From: Kribbella flavida DSM 17836
GTDB taxonomy: Bacteria; Actinomycetota; Actinomycetes; Propionibacteriales; Kribbellaceae
Assembly (NCBI RefSeq): GCF_000024345.1
Contig: NC_013729.1
Location: forward strand, 2,108,001-2,172,000
Length of the DNA: 64,000 nucleotides
Direction of reading: 5' to 3'
Shown here: piece after piece, positions 26,453-35,126 of the stretch
Layout: every line of letters starts with the position of its first letter
How positions within the stretch are numbered: position 1 is the first letter of the stretch
The notes under the pieces: generated by a model
The model's input: only the letters and a program-made list of their open reading frames with translations
Told to the model about the DNA's origin: nothing
Databases searched by the model: none
Program-made: the position numbers and the translations under genes

Positions 26453-26694
26453 GGCCGGACTCTACTCACCGCTGAGGTCTCGTCCGAGCCTTTCAATCCG
26501 ACGAACAAATGCTTGCGCGTCCGGCTTCGCCTGTCGGCGGCCCGGCTCGGTTCGAGCAGGCCTTGTGCCTCGTCGTGCGCAGTTGATCGACACCCGCAAG
26601 CGTCCGGCCTGATGTCGAGCGTGGCGTGGCATGGTGGAGTCGAGCGCCCCGGTCGATCATCCGGATCCGGCGTGGGGTGACGCGAGTCAGGAGA

Positions 26695-26949
26695 ATGTCG
26701 ATGGGGAGTTCTCTGGGTGCCGTCGTGCTGAACGTGTCGGACATCGGCCGGGCAGCGCAGTTCTGGGGCCAGGCGCTGCACTATTCACCCGATCCAGACA
26801 ACCCCGCCTTCCTGGCTCCGGACGCGGGTGGCGGTCCGCGGCTGCATCTGGACACCGACGACCGGACCCATTTGGATCTTTGGGTCGACCGGACCGGCTC
26901 TGATCTCCAGACGGAACCTCCTCTGGCTGCAGGCCTGCCCGTGGTCTGA
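26695..26949 (+). pseudogene. Truncated glyoxalase/VOC-domain gene
   Basis: The first 70 residues read as a VOC-superfamily protein (GAVVLNVSDIGRAAQFWGQA, then HLDTDDRTHLDLWVD). After LQTE, where a second half of about 45 residues should follow, the frame runs into LAAGLPVV and stops. I could not find the missing half downstream. It is probably a truncated gene; a functional half-domain is less likely. Confidence 0.6.
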
Positions 26950-27000
26950 GCAGCCTCAGCGGGGTGGCTGTGAGATTGCCAGGGCTGGGCCGGTCGCTGA

Positions 27001-27399
27001 CCGATCCGGACTTCCAGCGGGGCACAGAAGACCCAGCTGGAGTTCGCCCAGGAGCGCGCGGAACCCTTGATCGGGCACCAAGCCGCCCAGCAGTTCCTGG
27101 TCTTGGAGAACGGGCTCCTGTACGTCCCCGCCGGTACCGGCGCAGGATCTCTGGCCTGGCTCGTCGACTTCCTGGTAATAGCCGTCGTCGCATGCGCCGG
27201 CCTGGCCGGCATCTCCTACGTCAACGTCGATTCGGGCCTGTCGGACCACCGCCCGGCCAAGCGTCGCACTCGTCCGCACCCGTGGCCGGACGAGATCGCC
27301 CCGCAGCGCGGGGGCGGGAGGACACCAAAGCCCCTGACCAAGGAGCTGTCGCCGTCGGCGAACGGTCAGGGGTCAGCGGACTGGAGCGACACCAGGTGA
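27001..27399 (+). other. Open frame with one hydrophobic helix, possible remnant
   Basis: This stretch after the VOC fragment has an open frame without ATG or GTG (a TTG at 27067 is the only plausible start). It encodes AAQQFLVLENGLLYVPAG, a hydrophobic helix LVDFLVIAVVACAGLAGISY and a basic tail. The helix resembles the start of RDD-type membrane proteins, but the match is weak. Its last part overlaps the terminator hairpin of the neighbouring regulator gene, which argues against a working gene. Confidence 0.2.
27331..27372. terminator. Nested hairpin terminator for the XRE regulator
   Basis: The outer arms CCCCTGACC and GGTCAGGGG pair perfectly, and an inner hairpin TCGCC-GTC-GGCGA sits inside the loop. 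It abuts the stop codon of the XRE-family gene on the minus strand. Confidence 0.7.
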
Positions 27400-28215
27400 A
27401 CTGTCCTTGACGCCGGCGAGCCGTTGCAGCTTCGCCTCGGCCGGCGATCCCGGTTTCGCCGAGTACACGATCAGCAGTTGCTCGTCGTCGTCCGGGTGGT
27501 AGAGCGTCTCGTAGTCGAGCTCGAGCTTGCCGACGTCCGGATGATCGAACCGTTTCACGCCGAATCTCTTGCGGCGCACCGTGTGCAGCTCCCACTGCTC
27601 GCGGAAGTCAGGGTGGCGCTCGCACAGTTCGGCGACCAGTTCGGCCAGTTCCCGGTCGGTCGGATGCCGACCGGCGTCGAGTCGCAGGAATCCGACGGTG
27701 TTGCGGACGACCAGTTCCCGGTCCGGGTATCGCCGGCTGACTTCGTCGTTCAGCAGGACGAGGCGGGCGAGGTTGCGTTCGCGGATGGCTAGCGCGGCGA
27801 AGTCGGTGATCAGCGCCGCGGCGAGTGCGTTCCACGCCAGGATGTCCATGCGTCTGCCGAGCACGAAAGCCGGGGTGGCGGATCCGATCGCGTGCAGCAC
27901 CTGCCGCAGTCCGGGTCGCACCTCGGCACGGCGCGGTGCCGGTGCCGCCGGCCGCGCCAACTGGTGGAGGTGGCGACGCTCGTCCTCGGTCAGTCGCAGC
28001 GCCGCCGCCAGGCCGTCGAGGACGTTCTCCGACACCCCATCGCAGCGACCCTGCTCGAGCCGCGTGTAGTAGTCGACGCTGATCCCCGCCAAGGTGGCGA
28101 GTTCCTCACGCCGTAAGCCGGCGACCCGGCGGAAACCTGGTCCCGTCGGCAGGCCGACATCTGCCGGACTGAGTCGCGCTCGACATGACTTGAGGAAGCC
28201 ACCGATGTCGGCCAT
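27373..28215 (-). CDS. XRE-type regulator with MmyB-like ligand domain
   Basis: A 280-residue regulator. The N-terminal helix-turn-helix is RRVAGLRREELATLAGISVD followed by YYTRLEQGR, and the C-terminal MmyB-like PAS domain begins near residue 110 (AFVLGRRMDILAWNALAAAL) and ends with DDDEQLLIVYSAKPGSPAEA. Relatives bind fatty-acyl or other small ligands and often control an adjacent short-chain dehydrogenase. The divergent neighbour here is the LVIVD-repeat gene; the nearest SDR is 1.5 kb away behind its own MarR-type sites. Confidence 0.9.
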   Translation of the reverse strand: MADIGGFLKSCRARLSPADVGLPTGPGFRRVAGLRREELATLAGISVDYYTRLEQGRCDGVSENVLDGLAAALRLTEDERRHLHQLARPAAPAPRRAEVRPGLRQVLHAIGSATPAFVLGRRMDILAWNALAAALITDFAALAIRERNLARLVLLNDEVSRRYPDRELVVRNTVGFLRLDAGRHPTDRELAELVAELCERHPDFREQWELHTVRRKRFGVKRFDHPDVGKLELDYETLYHPDDDEQLLIVYSAKPGSPAEAKLQRLAGVKDSSPGVAPVR

Positions 28216-28309
28216 GTGCTCCAGACTATCGACTGATCAGGGTGATTCTGGCGGTCCTAGGGACCAACGCGGCCTGGGCCCGCGCGGTCAGTCGCCTCAC
28301 GATGGACGC

Positions 28310-29650
28310 ATGAGTCCGATCTCACGACGAGAGGCAATCCTGGGGACCGCGGCCGCCGCGGGTGCCCTCACCACGTCGACCTCGCCGGCCCGGGCCACGG
28401 TCGACCGGCCGTACGGCGGGTACGCGCACAACGTCGAGGTTGTCGGCTACAGCGACCTCGACGGCCGGCCGGGGTTCAAGATGGCCGTGCGGCAGCGGCG
28501 GGGCCGCTGGTACCTGTACCTCGGGCACTTCTGGCACTCGGGCTGGACGGTGCTGGACGTGACAAGGCCGAGCAGGCCCGAGGTCGCGGCCTTCGTACCA
28601 GGCCCGGAGAACACCTGGACGCTGCAGGTCGATCTGCACGACGACCTCATGGTGACGGCACTGGAGCAGGTGTTCCCCAACTTCGGCGGCGATCCGGCCG
28701 AGCCGTTCACGGACGGCGTCTACCTGTGGGACATCGCCGATCCGGTACGGCCTCGGAAGCTCGGTCATTTCCGCACCGGCGGCACCGGCACGCACCGCAA
28801 TCTCTACCCGGGCGGGCGTTATGTGCATCTCGCGGCCGGGATGCCGGGGTATCGCGGCAACATCTACGTCCTGCTCGATGTCGCAAATCCGGCTCGGCCA
28901 CGGGAGGTGAGCCGATGGTGGGTCAAGGGTCAGCACGAGAGCGAGGAACAGCTGGCGCCGCCAGGTCAGCCGAGCCCGTGCTGCGCGTCCGGACATCAGG
29001 TGTCCCTCCACGGACCGCCGTACGTCGCAGGCAGTCTCGTGTACTTGCCCTACGGTGAGGCGGGCCTGATCGTTCTCGACATCTCCGATCCAACCATCCC
29101 TCGGCAGATCGGTGGGCTGCCGTTCAGCCCGCCGTTCCACTCGCAGTTCGGCGTGCACGGGGTTCTCCCGCTGCCCGGCCAGGGCATCGCGTTCGTCAAC
29201 TCCGAGAACGTCACCTACGGCGAAGGCCCGGCCCACCACGCTTCGATCGTGGACATCACCGATCCAACGAAGCCGTTCCTGCTGTCGCTCTTCCCCGAAC
29301 CGGTTCCGCCACCCGGCGCGCCGTACGCCGACTTCACCACCCGCGGCGGCTGGCGGGGTCCGCACAACATGAATCATCACCAGCACCATCCCGACGTCGC
29401 GAGGCAAGGAAATCTGTTCCATCTCGCGCACTTCAACGCCGGCTTACGGATCTACGACGTGTCGAACACCCGACTGGTCCGTGAGGTCGGGTACTTCCTT
29501 CCACCTGAACCTCGGCGGCGCTACGGCCCGATGCCCGAGGGTGAGCTCGTCCTGCAAACGGAGGATGTCGTGGTGGACCGGCGCGGTTTCATCTACGTCA
29601 CCGACAAGAACCAGGGCGTGTGGATCCTGCGCTACCGTCCCGGCCGCTGA
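28310..29650 (+). CDS. Tat-exported LVIVD beta-propeller protein
   Basis: A 446-residue exported protein. The N-terminus ISRREAILGTAAAAGALTTS is a twin-arginine signal. The mature part carries repeated LVIVD blades: VLDVTRPSRPE, LWDIADPVRPRKLG, LLDVANPARPREV, VLDISDPTIPRQIG, IVDITDPTKPF and IYDVSNTRLVREVGYF. Such proteins form a seven-bladed propeller, and their reaction is generally unknown. A His-rich stretch (GPHNMNHHQHHPD) could bind metal. The ATG at 28310 places the twin Arg at residues 6-7. Confidence 0.85.
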   Translation: MSPISRREAILGTAAAAGALTTSTSPARATVDRPYGGYAHNVEVVGYSDLDGRPGFKMAVRQRRGRWYLYLGHFWHSGWTVLDVTRPSRPEVAAFVPGPENTWTLQVDLHDDLMVTALEQVFPNFGGDPAEPFTDGVYLWDIADPVRPRKLGHFRTGGTGTHRNLYPGGRYVHLAAGMPGYRGNIYVLLDVANPARPREVSRWWVKGQHESEEQLAPPGQPSPCCASGHQVSLHGPPYVAGSLVYLPYGEAGLIVLDISDPTIPRQIGGLPFSPPFHSQFGVHGVLPLPGQGIAFVNSENVTYGEGPAHHASIVDITDPTKPFLLSLFPEPVPPPGAPYADFTTRGGWRGPHNMNHHQHHPDVARQGNLFHLAHFNAGLRIYDVSNTRLVREVGYFLPPEPRRRYGPMPEGELVLQTEDVVVDRRGFIYVTDKNQGVWILRYRPGR

Positions 29651-29690
29651 CCGCCCGGCCAACCGATTCGGATCGACAGATAGTGTCGCC

Positions 29691-29719
29691 AAGGACATGA
29701 TACTGTGTCCTTCAGGACA
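29691..29719. promoter_or_regulatory. SDR promoter with MarR-type operator
   Basis: TGTCC-TTCA-GGACA occupies 29706-29719, immediately after the -10-like GATACT at 29699-29704. A second overlapping pairing, AAGGACA with TGTCCTT, spans 29691-29712. The same core occurs upstream of the NTF2 gene near the MarR gene, so the same repressor probably acts at both. Confidence 0.65.
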
Positions 29720-29756
29720 GTTTTGACTGTATCTGATCGGACCCAGGAGGAGTGGC

Positions 29757-30593
29757 ATGAGGACTTGGTTCATCACCGGCGGGACCCCTGGCGGCTTTGG
29801 GTTGGTGTTCGCTGACGCTGTGCTGGCGCGCGGTGACCAGGTGGCGATCACCTCGAGGCGCCCTGCGGAGTTGGCCGACTGGGCTGCTCCCCACGGCGAG
29901 AACGTCCTTGTGGTCGAGGTCGACGTGACCGATGCCGGTCAGGTGCGAGCTGGGGTTGCCGCAGCCGAGAAGCAGTTCGGTGGGATCGATGTGCTCGTGA
30001 ACAACGCCGGCCGGGGCTGGTACGGGTCGATCGAGGGGATGCGGCCCGAGGATGTGCGGCGAGTGATGGAGCTGAACTTCTTCGCCGTGCTGGAGGTGAC
30101 CCGAGCGGTCCTGCCGGGAATGCGAGCCCGGGGTTCCGGCTGGGTCGTGAACATGTCCTCGGTGGCGGGGCTGCGGGGGATTGAGGGCTTCGGGTACTAC
30201 TCAGCGGCGAAGTTCGCAGTGGAAGCAGTCACTGACGTACTGCGCGCGGAGGTCGCCGAGTTCGGCATCAAGGTGCTGGCCGTCGAGCCGGGCGCCTTCC
30301 GCACCCGGGCGTACTCGAATTTCGCCGACGAGCCGCTGCGGGAGACCGTGGATGCCTACCTGCCGCAGTTGGACGTCATCCGCAAAACCATGATCGATCA
30401 AGACGGCAACCAGCCCGGCGATCCGGAGCGTGGCGTCCAGGCCGTGCTTCAGGCGATGGACCGGGAATCTCCGCCGCGCCGTCTGGTGCTCGGTAGCGGC
30501 GGATTCGATGCCGCCGTCAACACCTTGGCGTCGAACCTCGCCGACATCCGCGCCAGTGAAGCCCTCTCCCGCAGCGCCGATTTCCCTGCCTGA
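29757..30593 (+). CDS. Short-chain dehydrogenase/reductase
   Basis: A 278-residue classical-type SDR. The cofactor loop is TGGTPGGFG (a TGxxxGxG variant), the structural motif is LVNNAGRGWYGS, the catalytic Ser is in VVNMSSVAGLRG, and the YxxxK pair lies in FGYYSAAKFAVEAV. The C-terminal region is of the AKR-like ketoreductase subgroup. The preceding Arg pair (TSRRPAELADW) favours NADP(H). The operator at its promoter matches sites at the MarR/NTF2 promoter 1.4 kb downstream, so the three genes form one small regulon. Confidence 0.9.
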   Translation: MRTWFITGGTPGGFGLVFADAVLARGDQVAITSRRPAELADWAAPHGENVLVVEVDVTDAGQVRAGVAAAEKQFGGIDVLVNNAGRGWYGSIEGMRPEDVRRVMELNFFAVLEVTRAVLPGMRARGSGWVVNMSSVAGLRGIEGFGYYSAAKFAVEAVTDVLRAEVAEFGIKVLAVEPGAFRTRAYSNFADEPLRETVDAYLPQLDVIRKTMIDQDGNQPGDPERGVQAVLQAMDRESPPRRLVLGSGGFDAAVNTLASNLADIRASEALSRSADFPA

Positions 30594-30599
30594 GTCCAG

Positions 30600-31127
30600 T
30601 CAGCGTGGGTGGGTGAGGCCCTCGCGTCGCATGACCTCAGCGGCCGCGATCGCGTCGGCGGTGAAGCGTTTCGTGAGCTCGGTGTACCGGGCGATGTCGC
30701 GCGGCGACCAGGTGGCGAGCACCTGGGCGATCATGGCGTCGCCGAGGTCGTAGATGTGCCGGGCGGCCGTCTGCCCCTCGGATGTCAGCGTGATCAAGGT
30801 CGAGCGGGTGTCCTCGGGATCAGGGCCGCGCTCGATGAATCCGGCCGCCTCAAGGCGCTTGAGGATCTTGCTGATGTTCGAAGGGCCAGTTCCCATGACC
30901 TGGGCAAGATCGCTCGGCCGCATCGGCTGACCGGCCGCCAGATGCCGAAGTGCCGAGTGTGCCGGCTGATCGATCGGCTCACCGCTCGAGGTGAGGATCT
31001 CGCTCTGCAGGCCAGGTGACTCCCACAGCAGGATCAGCGCGCTCAGGCTCGCCAGCAACTCCGACCGATATGGGAAATCACGCGCCTCGCGCGGCCGCCG
31101 CGGCGACGGATCAACAGGGGCAACCAT
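30600..31127 (-). CDS. MarR-family transcriptional regulator
   Basis: A 175-residue MarR protein with HSALRHLAAGQPMRPSDLAQ, GTGPSNISKILKRLEAAGFI and the wing PEDTRSTLITLTSEGQ. It is convergent with the SDR gene (stops 6 bases apart) and divergent from the NTF2-like gene. The TGTCC-N4-GGACA sites upstream of both of those genes are its probable targets, giving coordinated repression of an oxidoreductase and a small NTF2-fold protein. Confidence 0.88.
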   Translation of the reverse strand: MVAPVDPSPRRPREARDFPYRSELLASLSALILLWESPGLQSEILTSSGEPIDQPAHSALRHLAAGQPMRPSDLAQVMGTGPSNISKILKRLEAAGFIERGPDPEDTRSTLITLTSEGQTAARHIYDLGDAMIAQVLATWSPRDIARYTELTKRFTADAIAAAEVMRREGLTHPR

Positions 31128-31170
31128 CCCGGCAGCCTACCGAACTTTCTCGCTCGCTGCAGGAATTCCT

Positions 31171-31206
31171 TGTCCTGCACGACACGTTATACTGTCCAAC
31201 AGGACA
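31171..31206. promoter_or_regulatory. MarR operators at the MarR/NTF2 promoter
   Basis: TGTCC-AACA-GGACA lies at 31193-31206 just after the -10-like TATACT (31188-31193). A one-mismatch copy, TGTCC-TGCA-CGACA, lies 22 bases upstream at 31171-31184. The geometry of -10 box then operator repeats that of the SDR promoter. Confidence 0.7.
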
Positions 31207-31228
31207 CAAAACCTCAGGAGGCAACATC

Positions 31229-31555
31229 ATGAGTGCAGCCATCACCGAATCCCTGGTCGCCTCGTTCGTCGAGGCGACCAACACCCACGAAGCCGAAGCG
31301 CTGGCCGGCCTCTTCGGACCGGAATCGGTAGTGATCGACGACAACACCGAGTACCGCGGCGCCACCCAGATCGCCCAGTGGATCCAGGACCACCAGATCG
31401 CTCCGAAAATCACGCTGACCGTCGTCGACTACGACCCCTCAAGCTCGACGCTCACCGCCAACGCGAACGGAGACTTCCCCGGCGGCCCCCTGCCGTTCTC
31501 GTTCCGTTTCACCCTGACCGACATCATCGAGCGGCTGGAGGTGACTCCCGCCTGA
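31229..31555 (+). CDS. NTF2-fold/SnoaL-like protein
   Basis: A 108-residue NTF2-like protein (ESLVASFVEATNTHEAEALA, then LFGPESVVIDDNTEYRGATQ, a central beta sheet and FRFTLTDIIERLEVTPA). AGGAGG lies 7 bases before the ATG. Relatives are steroid isomerases or proteins of unknown role. Regulation by the divergent MarR protein is inferred from the shared operator. Confidence 0.8.
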   Translation: MSAAITESLVASFVEATNTHEAEALAGLFGPESVVIDDNTEYRGATQIAQWIQDHQIAPKITLTVVDYDPSSSTLTANANGDFPGGPLPFSFRFTLTDIIERLEVTPA

Positions 31556-31668
31556 CGGGATCGGTCTCCACTCTCACTGGAGTTCTTCGCTGAGTCGCCC
31601 GATGGCCGCTCAGTTACCTACCGGTCCGCGCGACAGCGCGTCAGCGCGAAGCCGGGGGCAGAGCACCA

Positions 31669-31709
31669 CGCTCCCGGCACGCGACGAAGGAGCACGCGTG
31701 CCGGGAGCG
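31669..31709. terminator. Long perfect hairpin
   Basis: Perfect 15-base arms, CGCTCCCGGCACGCG and its complement, enclose an 11-base loop. It lies between convergent genes and begins a cluster of hairpins. Confidence 0.75.
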
Positions 31710-31760
31710 GGGGAGGTACCACTCCAGCTTGGCCCAAGCCGGTACCGGGTAGCTCCCGAG

Positions 31761-31894
31761 GAGCCGCCCTCAGCGGGCGGTCCTTCGGAAAGCAGGTACT
31801 CCCGGGAGCCGCCCTCGGCGGGCGGTCCTTCGGAAAGCAGGTACTCCCGGGAGCCGCCCTCGGCGGGCGGTCCTTCGGGACCAGGTACTCCCGG
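31761..31894. repeat. Three tandem 45-base hairpin repeats
   Basis: Units begin at 31761, 31806 and 31851 (45, 45 and 44 bases) and are nearly identical. Each carries CCGCCC-N5-GGGCGG, a stable stem, and units join through the palindrome CTCCCGGGAG. The array has no reading frame with convincing protein character, although 45 is divisible by three and both strands stay open across it. It lies between the NTF2 gene and the metalloprotease gene and may act as a strong bidirectional terminator or a repeat hot spot. Confidence 0.85.
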
Positions 31895-31906
31895 CAGCAC
31901 GGGTGG

Positions 31907-33826
31907 TCAGCGGACCGTACGAGGACCCGCGAAGCGGTCGACCGTGGCCGGGTTCGGCTTGGTTGGGAGGGTGGCCGGGGTCGGGCGGGTGAGTTCGCGT
32001 TGCTTCGTTTCGTACGCCTCTGCGCTCACGCCGGCCTTACGGCTGCCCTCCACGACCGCGTCGTAGGCCTGCCTCGCCAGGATCCGGGCGGTGGGATAGT
32101 CGTGCGCGGTCAGCCGGTTCTTGACCTGGCCGATCAGTTGGTCGGCGCGGATCAGGTCGGCGTAGGCGCGATCGGCGTTCGGCATCTTGAGGACCTCCGC
32201 GGTCAGCGCGTTCGCGGACTCGTTCGACGCCGCGGCCCGGAACCGGTTCAGGTTGTCGTGGTCGAACTGGCTGAAGTCGTAGTTGACCTGGAGGTAGTTC
32301 ATCACCGAGTTCACCTCGCCGCCGAGCCAGGCGAAGTACGTTGGTCCGGTCGGTTCGTAGAACTTGTCGGTGATGCTGTCGTACCCGTCCTGCGGGTGCG
32401 TCAGCCCGATGTGGTGACCGACCTCGTGGATCATCGTCGAGGTGAGGCCGTATCCCCAGCCGACGAACTGCGGAGACAGCCAGTTGTAGACGAAGCCCGG
32501 GCCGCCGTCCTTCCAGTTGTCACCGGCGAAGCCGAGCCACGGCAGGTTTTCGTTCTGGACCGCATAGTTGAACAGCGGCAACTCGTAGTCGACCTTGCCC
32601 TGGTCGTCCAGCACCCGGTCGAGTTCGCGCTTGTTCTGCAGGTACATGTTCGCGAACGGCGGCAACTCTGTTTCCGGGTAGCAGGAGACATCTTGCAGCC
32701 AGTCCTCCATACACCGCTTGGCCTCACCGTCGTACGGGAGGTCCTGGTGGTCGTACGACAGCTCGATTCCGGGCAGCACCTCGCCGAGCTCGGCGGTGAC
32801 CAGGTCCGGCTTGATGTACTTGCCGCTGACATCGGTGCCCGGCCAGCCCTCGTACGTGTTGCTGTCGAGGTTGACGGTCTTCGCGTTGCCGACCGTGAGC
32901 TCCAGCGGGTACGTCGGTGAAGCGGTGATGAGCTGGTTGACCACGACCGTCCGGAGCAGGCGGCCGAGGTCGGCGGTCAGCTCCGCCTTCTTGCGGTAGC
33001 CGTCGTCGGCGTACTCCCAGGCCGGTGGGATCCGATAGTCCGGCTGGTTGTCGCCGTCCAGGTCCGGATTGTCGACATTCCAGCTGCCGGAGAACTGGTC
33101 CGGCCCGGCCGAGATGTCGTGGAACCAGACCCGGCGGGTGGCGCCGAGCCCGCTCTCCTCGTCGGCCGCCGTGGTACCGCCCCAGGCGACCATGCCGCGG
33201 CTGGCGTACTTGCCCCAGTTCTGCCCGGTGTCGGGGTCCGGCTCGTCGGTCTTGGTGTAGACGTGGAACTTGAAGTCCGGCCGGTCATGCCAGTTGATCA
33301 GGTAGACCGTGTTCTCCCGGGTGTCGACCCCGGTCGGCGGGTTGAAGGCGAGCCACTTCTCAACGCTCGGCGCGTCGATGTCGTGGTTGGCCGTGACGTC
33401 CAGCTTGTTCTTCTGCTGGGCGTTGTACCTGGCCTGGACCGTGTTCACCTCGGTGGGCCGGGCGAGACTGCTGAGTTGCCGGAAGAACCGGTCCTGGTAC
33501 GTCTGGTCGGCGAACTTGACCCGGTAGTCGTAGGTGTACTCCAGCCCGACCGTCTCGTGGATCCCCGCGAAATGCAGCCGGGTGATCTGCTGGGGCTGGT
33601 GCTTGATCGGCAGCGCCCCACTCAGCGCACCGAGATCGACGCTGTCCCGCTTGTACCCGAGCAGCACCACGTTCAACGGCACTCGCTCGGTGAGCTGGGG
33701 CTGCTCTCCTGGCCGCAGGTGCTCGAACTGCGGCGGCGCACCACTGGCCGGTATCGCTGTCGTGATCCCGCCTGTGACCACACCCAGCAGCACCGCACCC
33801 ACCACTGCTAACCGGCGCCTTCTCAT
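31907..33826 (-). CDS. Secreted metzincin-type zinc metalloprotease
   Basis: A 639-residue exported protein. The N-terminus MRRRRLAVVGAVLLGVVTGG is a signal peptide. The zinc site HEVGHHIGLTH near residue 463 fits HExxHxxGxxH, and SVMNYL near 505 is a suitable Met-turn; together they define a metzincin-type peptidase. The large N-terminal region (YKRDSVDLGALSGALP, HFAGIHETVGLEYTYDYRVK) has no family I can name. The ATG at 33826 has GGGAG upstream. It may degrade extracellular protein; specificity is unknown. Confidence 0.82.
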   Translation of the reverse strand: MRRRRLAVVGAVLLGVVTGGITTAIPASGAPPQFEHLRPGEQPQLTERVPLNVVLLGYKRDSVDLGALSGALPIKHQPQQITRLHFAGIHETVGLEYTYDYRVKFADQTYQDRFFRQLSSLARPTEVNTVQARYNAQQKNKLDVTANHDIDAPSVEKWLAFNPPTGVDTRENTVYLINWHDRPDFKFHVYTKTDEPDPDTGQNWGKYASRGMVAWGGTTAADEESGLGATRRVWFHDISAGPDQFSGSWNVDNPDLDGDNQPDYRIPPAWEYADDGYRKKAELTADLGRLLRTVVVNQLITASPTYPLELTVGNAKTVNLDSNTYEGWPGTDVSGKYIKPDLVTAELGEVLPGIELSYDHQDLPYDGEAKRCMEDWLQDVSCYPETELPPFANMYLQNKRELDRVLDDQGKVDYELPLFNYAVQNENLPWLGFAGDNWKDGGPGFVYNWLSPQFVGWGYGLTSTMIHEVGHHIGLTHPQDGYDSITDKFYEPTGPTYFAWLGGEVNSVMNYLQVNYDFSQFDHDNLNRFRAAASNESANALTAEVLKMPNADRAYADLIRADQLIGQVKNRLTAHDYPTARILARQAYDAVVEGSRKAGVSAEAYETKQRELTRPTPATLPTKPNPATVDRFAGPRTVR

Positions 33827-33891
33827 CAGACTCCCTTTCGTCGCATCGGACGGCGGGTGTATAGCACGGCAAACGGTTGCGCTGCGATGCA

Positions 33892-34200
33892 TTAGACCCT
33901 GGTCGATCCCACGGTGACCGGGAGGGACCTGAGTCCGCGGAACAACGGGAAAGGGTGCCGGTCGGGGTCGGTGGCGATCAGCGTCAGGGTGAGGCGGCGG
34001 AGCACGGCGCCGCTCCCGATTCCGCCTTCAAGCGGGCCAGGGAATCACCGAGGCAACGATGGACCCCGTGGCCGAACGCCAAGTCTGGGATCTCGCGTAC
34101 CAGGCCCAGGTGGTCCGGGTCGTCGAGCGGCGTGGGTCCCGGTTCGCCGCGGCCCCGCCGTCGCTTACTGAGCTGCAACTCTCGACGGTCAACTGGTCAC
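33892..34200 (-). pseudogene. Cytochrome P450 C-terminal remnant
   Basis: Reading leftward, one frame gives AAANRDP, the next gives DDPDHLGLVREIPDLAFGHG followed by VHRCLGDSLARLKAE (the heme-Cys motif), and a third ends with FPLFRGLRSLPVTVG and a stop at 33892-33894. This is the last quarter of a bacterial P450 broken by at least two frameshifts; the N-terminal three quarters are absent. Confidence 0.85.
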
Positions 34201-34326
34201 CACGGTTATCGGAGTACCGGGAGCAGCCGGGCCAGCTTCCCCGGTGGTGACAGGGAGAACCGAACGGCAGCATGAAACACGCTTGAGACCGAGTACTACG
34301 CATCGTTCGGCCGGCTGTCCATTGCG

Positions 34327-34818
34327 GTGGCGAAACTTGAGGCGCTACTGCGAGATCTCGGCAACGCGCTGGGAGTCAGCCTCGAACAGGACTTCGACCG
34401 TGGCGTCGAACAGGATCGCGCCGCGATCGGCGGCCACCTGCCGCCGTGGAAGGAGGAGTGGCTGACAGTCGAGGTCATCGCCGACTGGCTGGACGCCGCC
34501 ACCGCCGTCGTCGCGGACTCGCGCCGACTCGTCCGGGCAGCTTGCGGCGGCCACCTCCCGCCGATTGAGTTCATTGCGCCGGCCGGCGAAGCTGGCAAGA
34601 TCAGCCACCGCGAGATTGCGCTCGATGAGATCGACGGCGTCGTCGAAGCCTGCAGAGTCAGCCGCCAGCGAGGCGACGACCTGTTGTCCGCTCTGGGTCT
34701 ACGCCTCGCCGGCGGTGCCACGATCGCAGGCTTCCAAGCGATCGCCTTCACCCTCTACCGCCACGCCCTCGCCCTCGGCGGCCCGGAAGACGCCCGGCCT
34801 GGGATGTCGATATTTTGA
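34327..34818 (+). CDS. Hypothetical protein, possibly lacking its N-terminus
   Basis: A 163-residue protein that I do not recognise (LEALLRDLGNALGVSLEQDF, HLPPWKEEWLTVEVIADWLD, HREIALDEIDGVVEACRVS). Two GGHLPP motifs about 44 residues apart suggest an internal duplication. The frame stays open and protein-like (LETEYYASFGRLSIA) for about 17 codons before the GTG, but has no start there, so the real N-terminus may have been lost beside the P450 remnant. Confidence 0.5.
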   Translation: MAKLEALLRDLGNALGVSLEQDFDRGVEQDRAAIGGHLPPWKEEWLTVEVIADWLDAATAVVADSRRLVRAACGGHLPPIEFIAPAGEAGKISHREIALDEIDGVVEACRVSRQRGDDLLSALGLRLAGGATIAGFQAIAFTLYRHALALGGPEDARPGMSIF

Positions 34819-34829
34819 ATGGCGCCTTC

Positions 34830-35126
34830 ATGGGCGACGTAATCTTGCACCTCCCGAACGCTGATTTCTCAACCTGTGAGCAAGACAGCGGCTGGCGAGG
34901 GCTGGTCGAATGGTGTTTGCGGCTAGATGCCGCGGTTCGCAGCATCTCGGTTGGCGAGGCCGAGCGCCGTATGTCGGAACCGGACTCGAACGAATACATT
35001 GAGGTATGCTGTGACGGAGCCGATCTAAATATGTCGCGGACACGGTCAGACGCCATTGCGCGTATTGGCGTCGAAGTATTCTACAAGCTGCGACAGATTT
35101 CATTCACCGAAGCGTCGCATGGATAA
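34830..35126 (+). CDS. Hypothetical protein, lower GC
   Basis: A 98-residue frame starting at the ATG at 34830, 12 bases after the previous stop (a TTG at 34815 overlaps that stop). It reads GDVILHLPNADFSTCEQDSG, WRGLVEWCLRLDAAVRSI and SDAIARIGVEVFYKLRQISF. The A+T content is visibly higher than in its neighbours, which suggests acquired DNA. No family recognised; position behind another orphan suggests a two-gene unit. Confidence 0.45.
   Translation: MGDVILHLPNADFSTCEQDSGWRGLVEWCLRLDAAVRSISVGEAERRMSEPDSNEYIEVCCDGADLNMSRTRSDAIARIGVEVFYKLRQISFTEASHG

Noticed and set aside
31761..31894. Possible CRISPR array
   Set aside because: The 45-base units are contiguous with no unique spacers and contain strong hairpins; only three copies and no cas genes.
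31610..31900. Repetitive minus-strand protein with a 15-residue repeat
   Set aside because: The repeat follows from a 45-base DNA repeat that keeps both strands open; no start with ribosome site and no known family.
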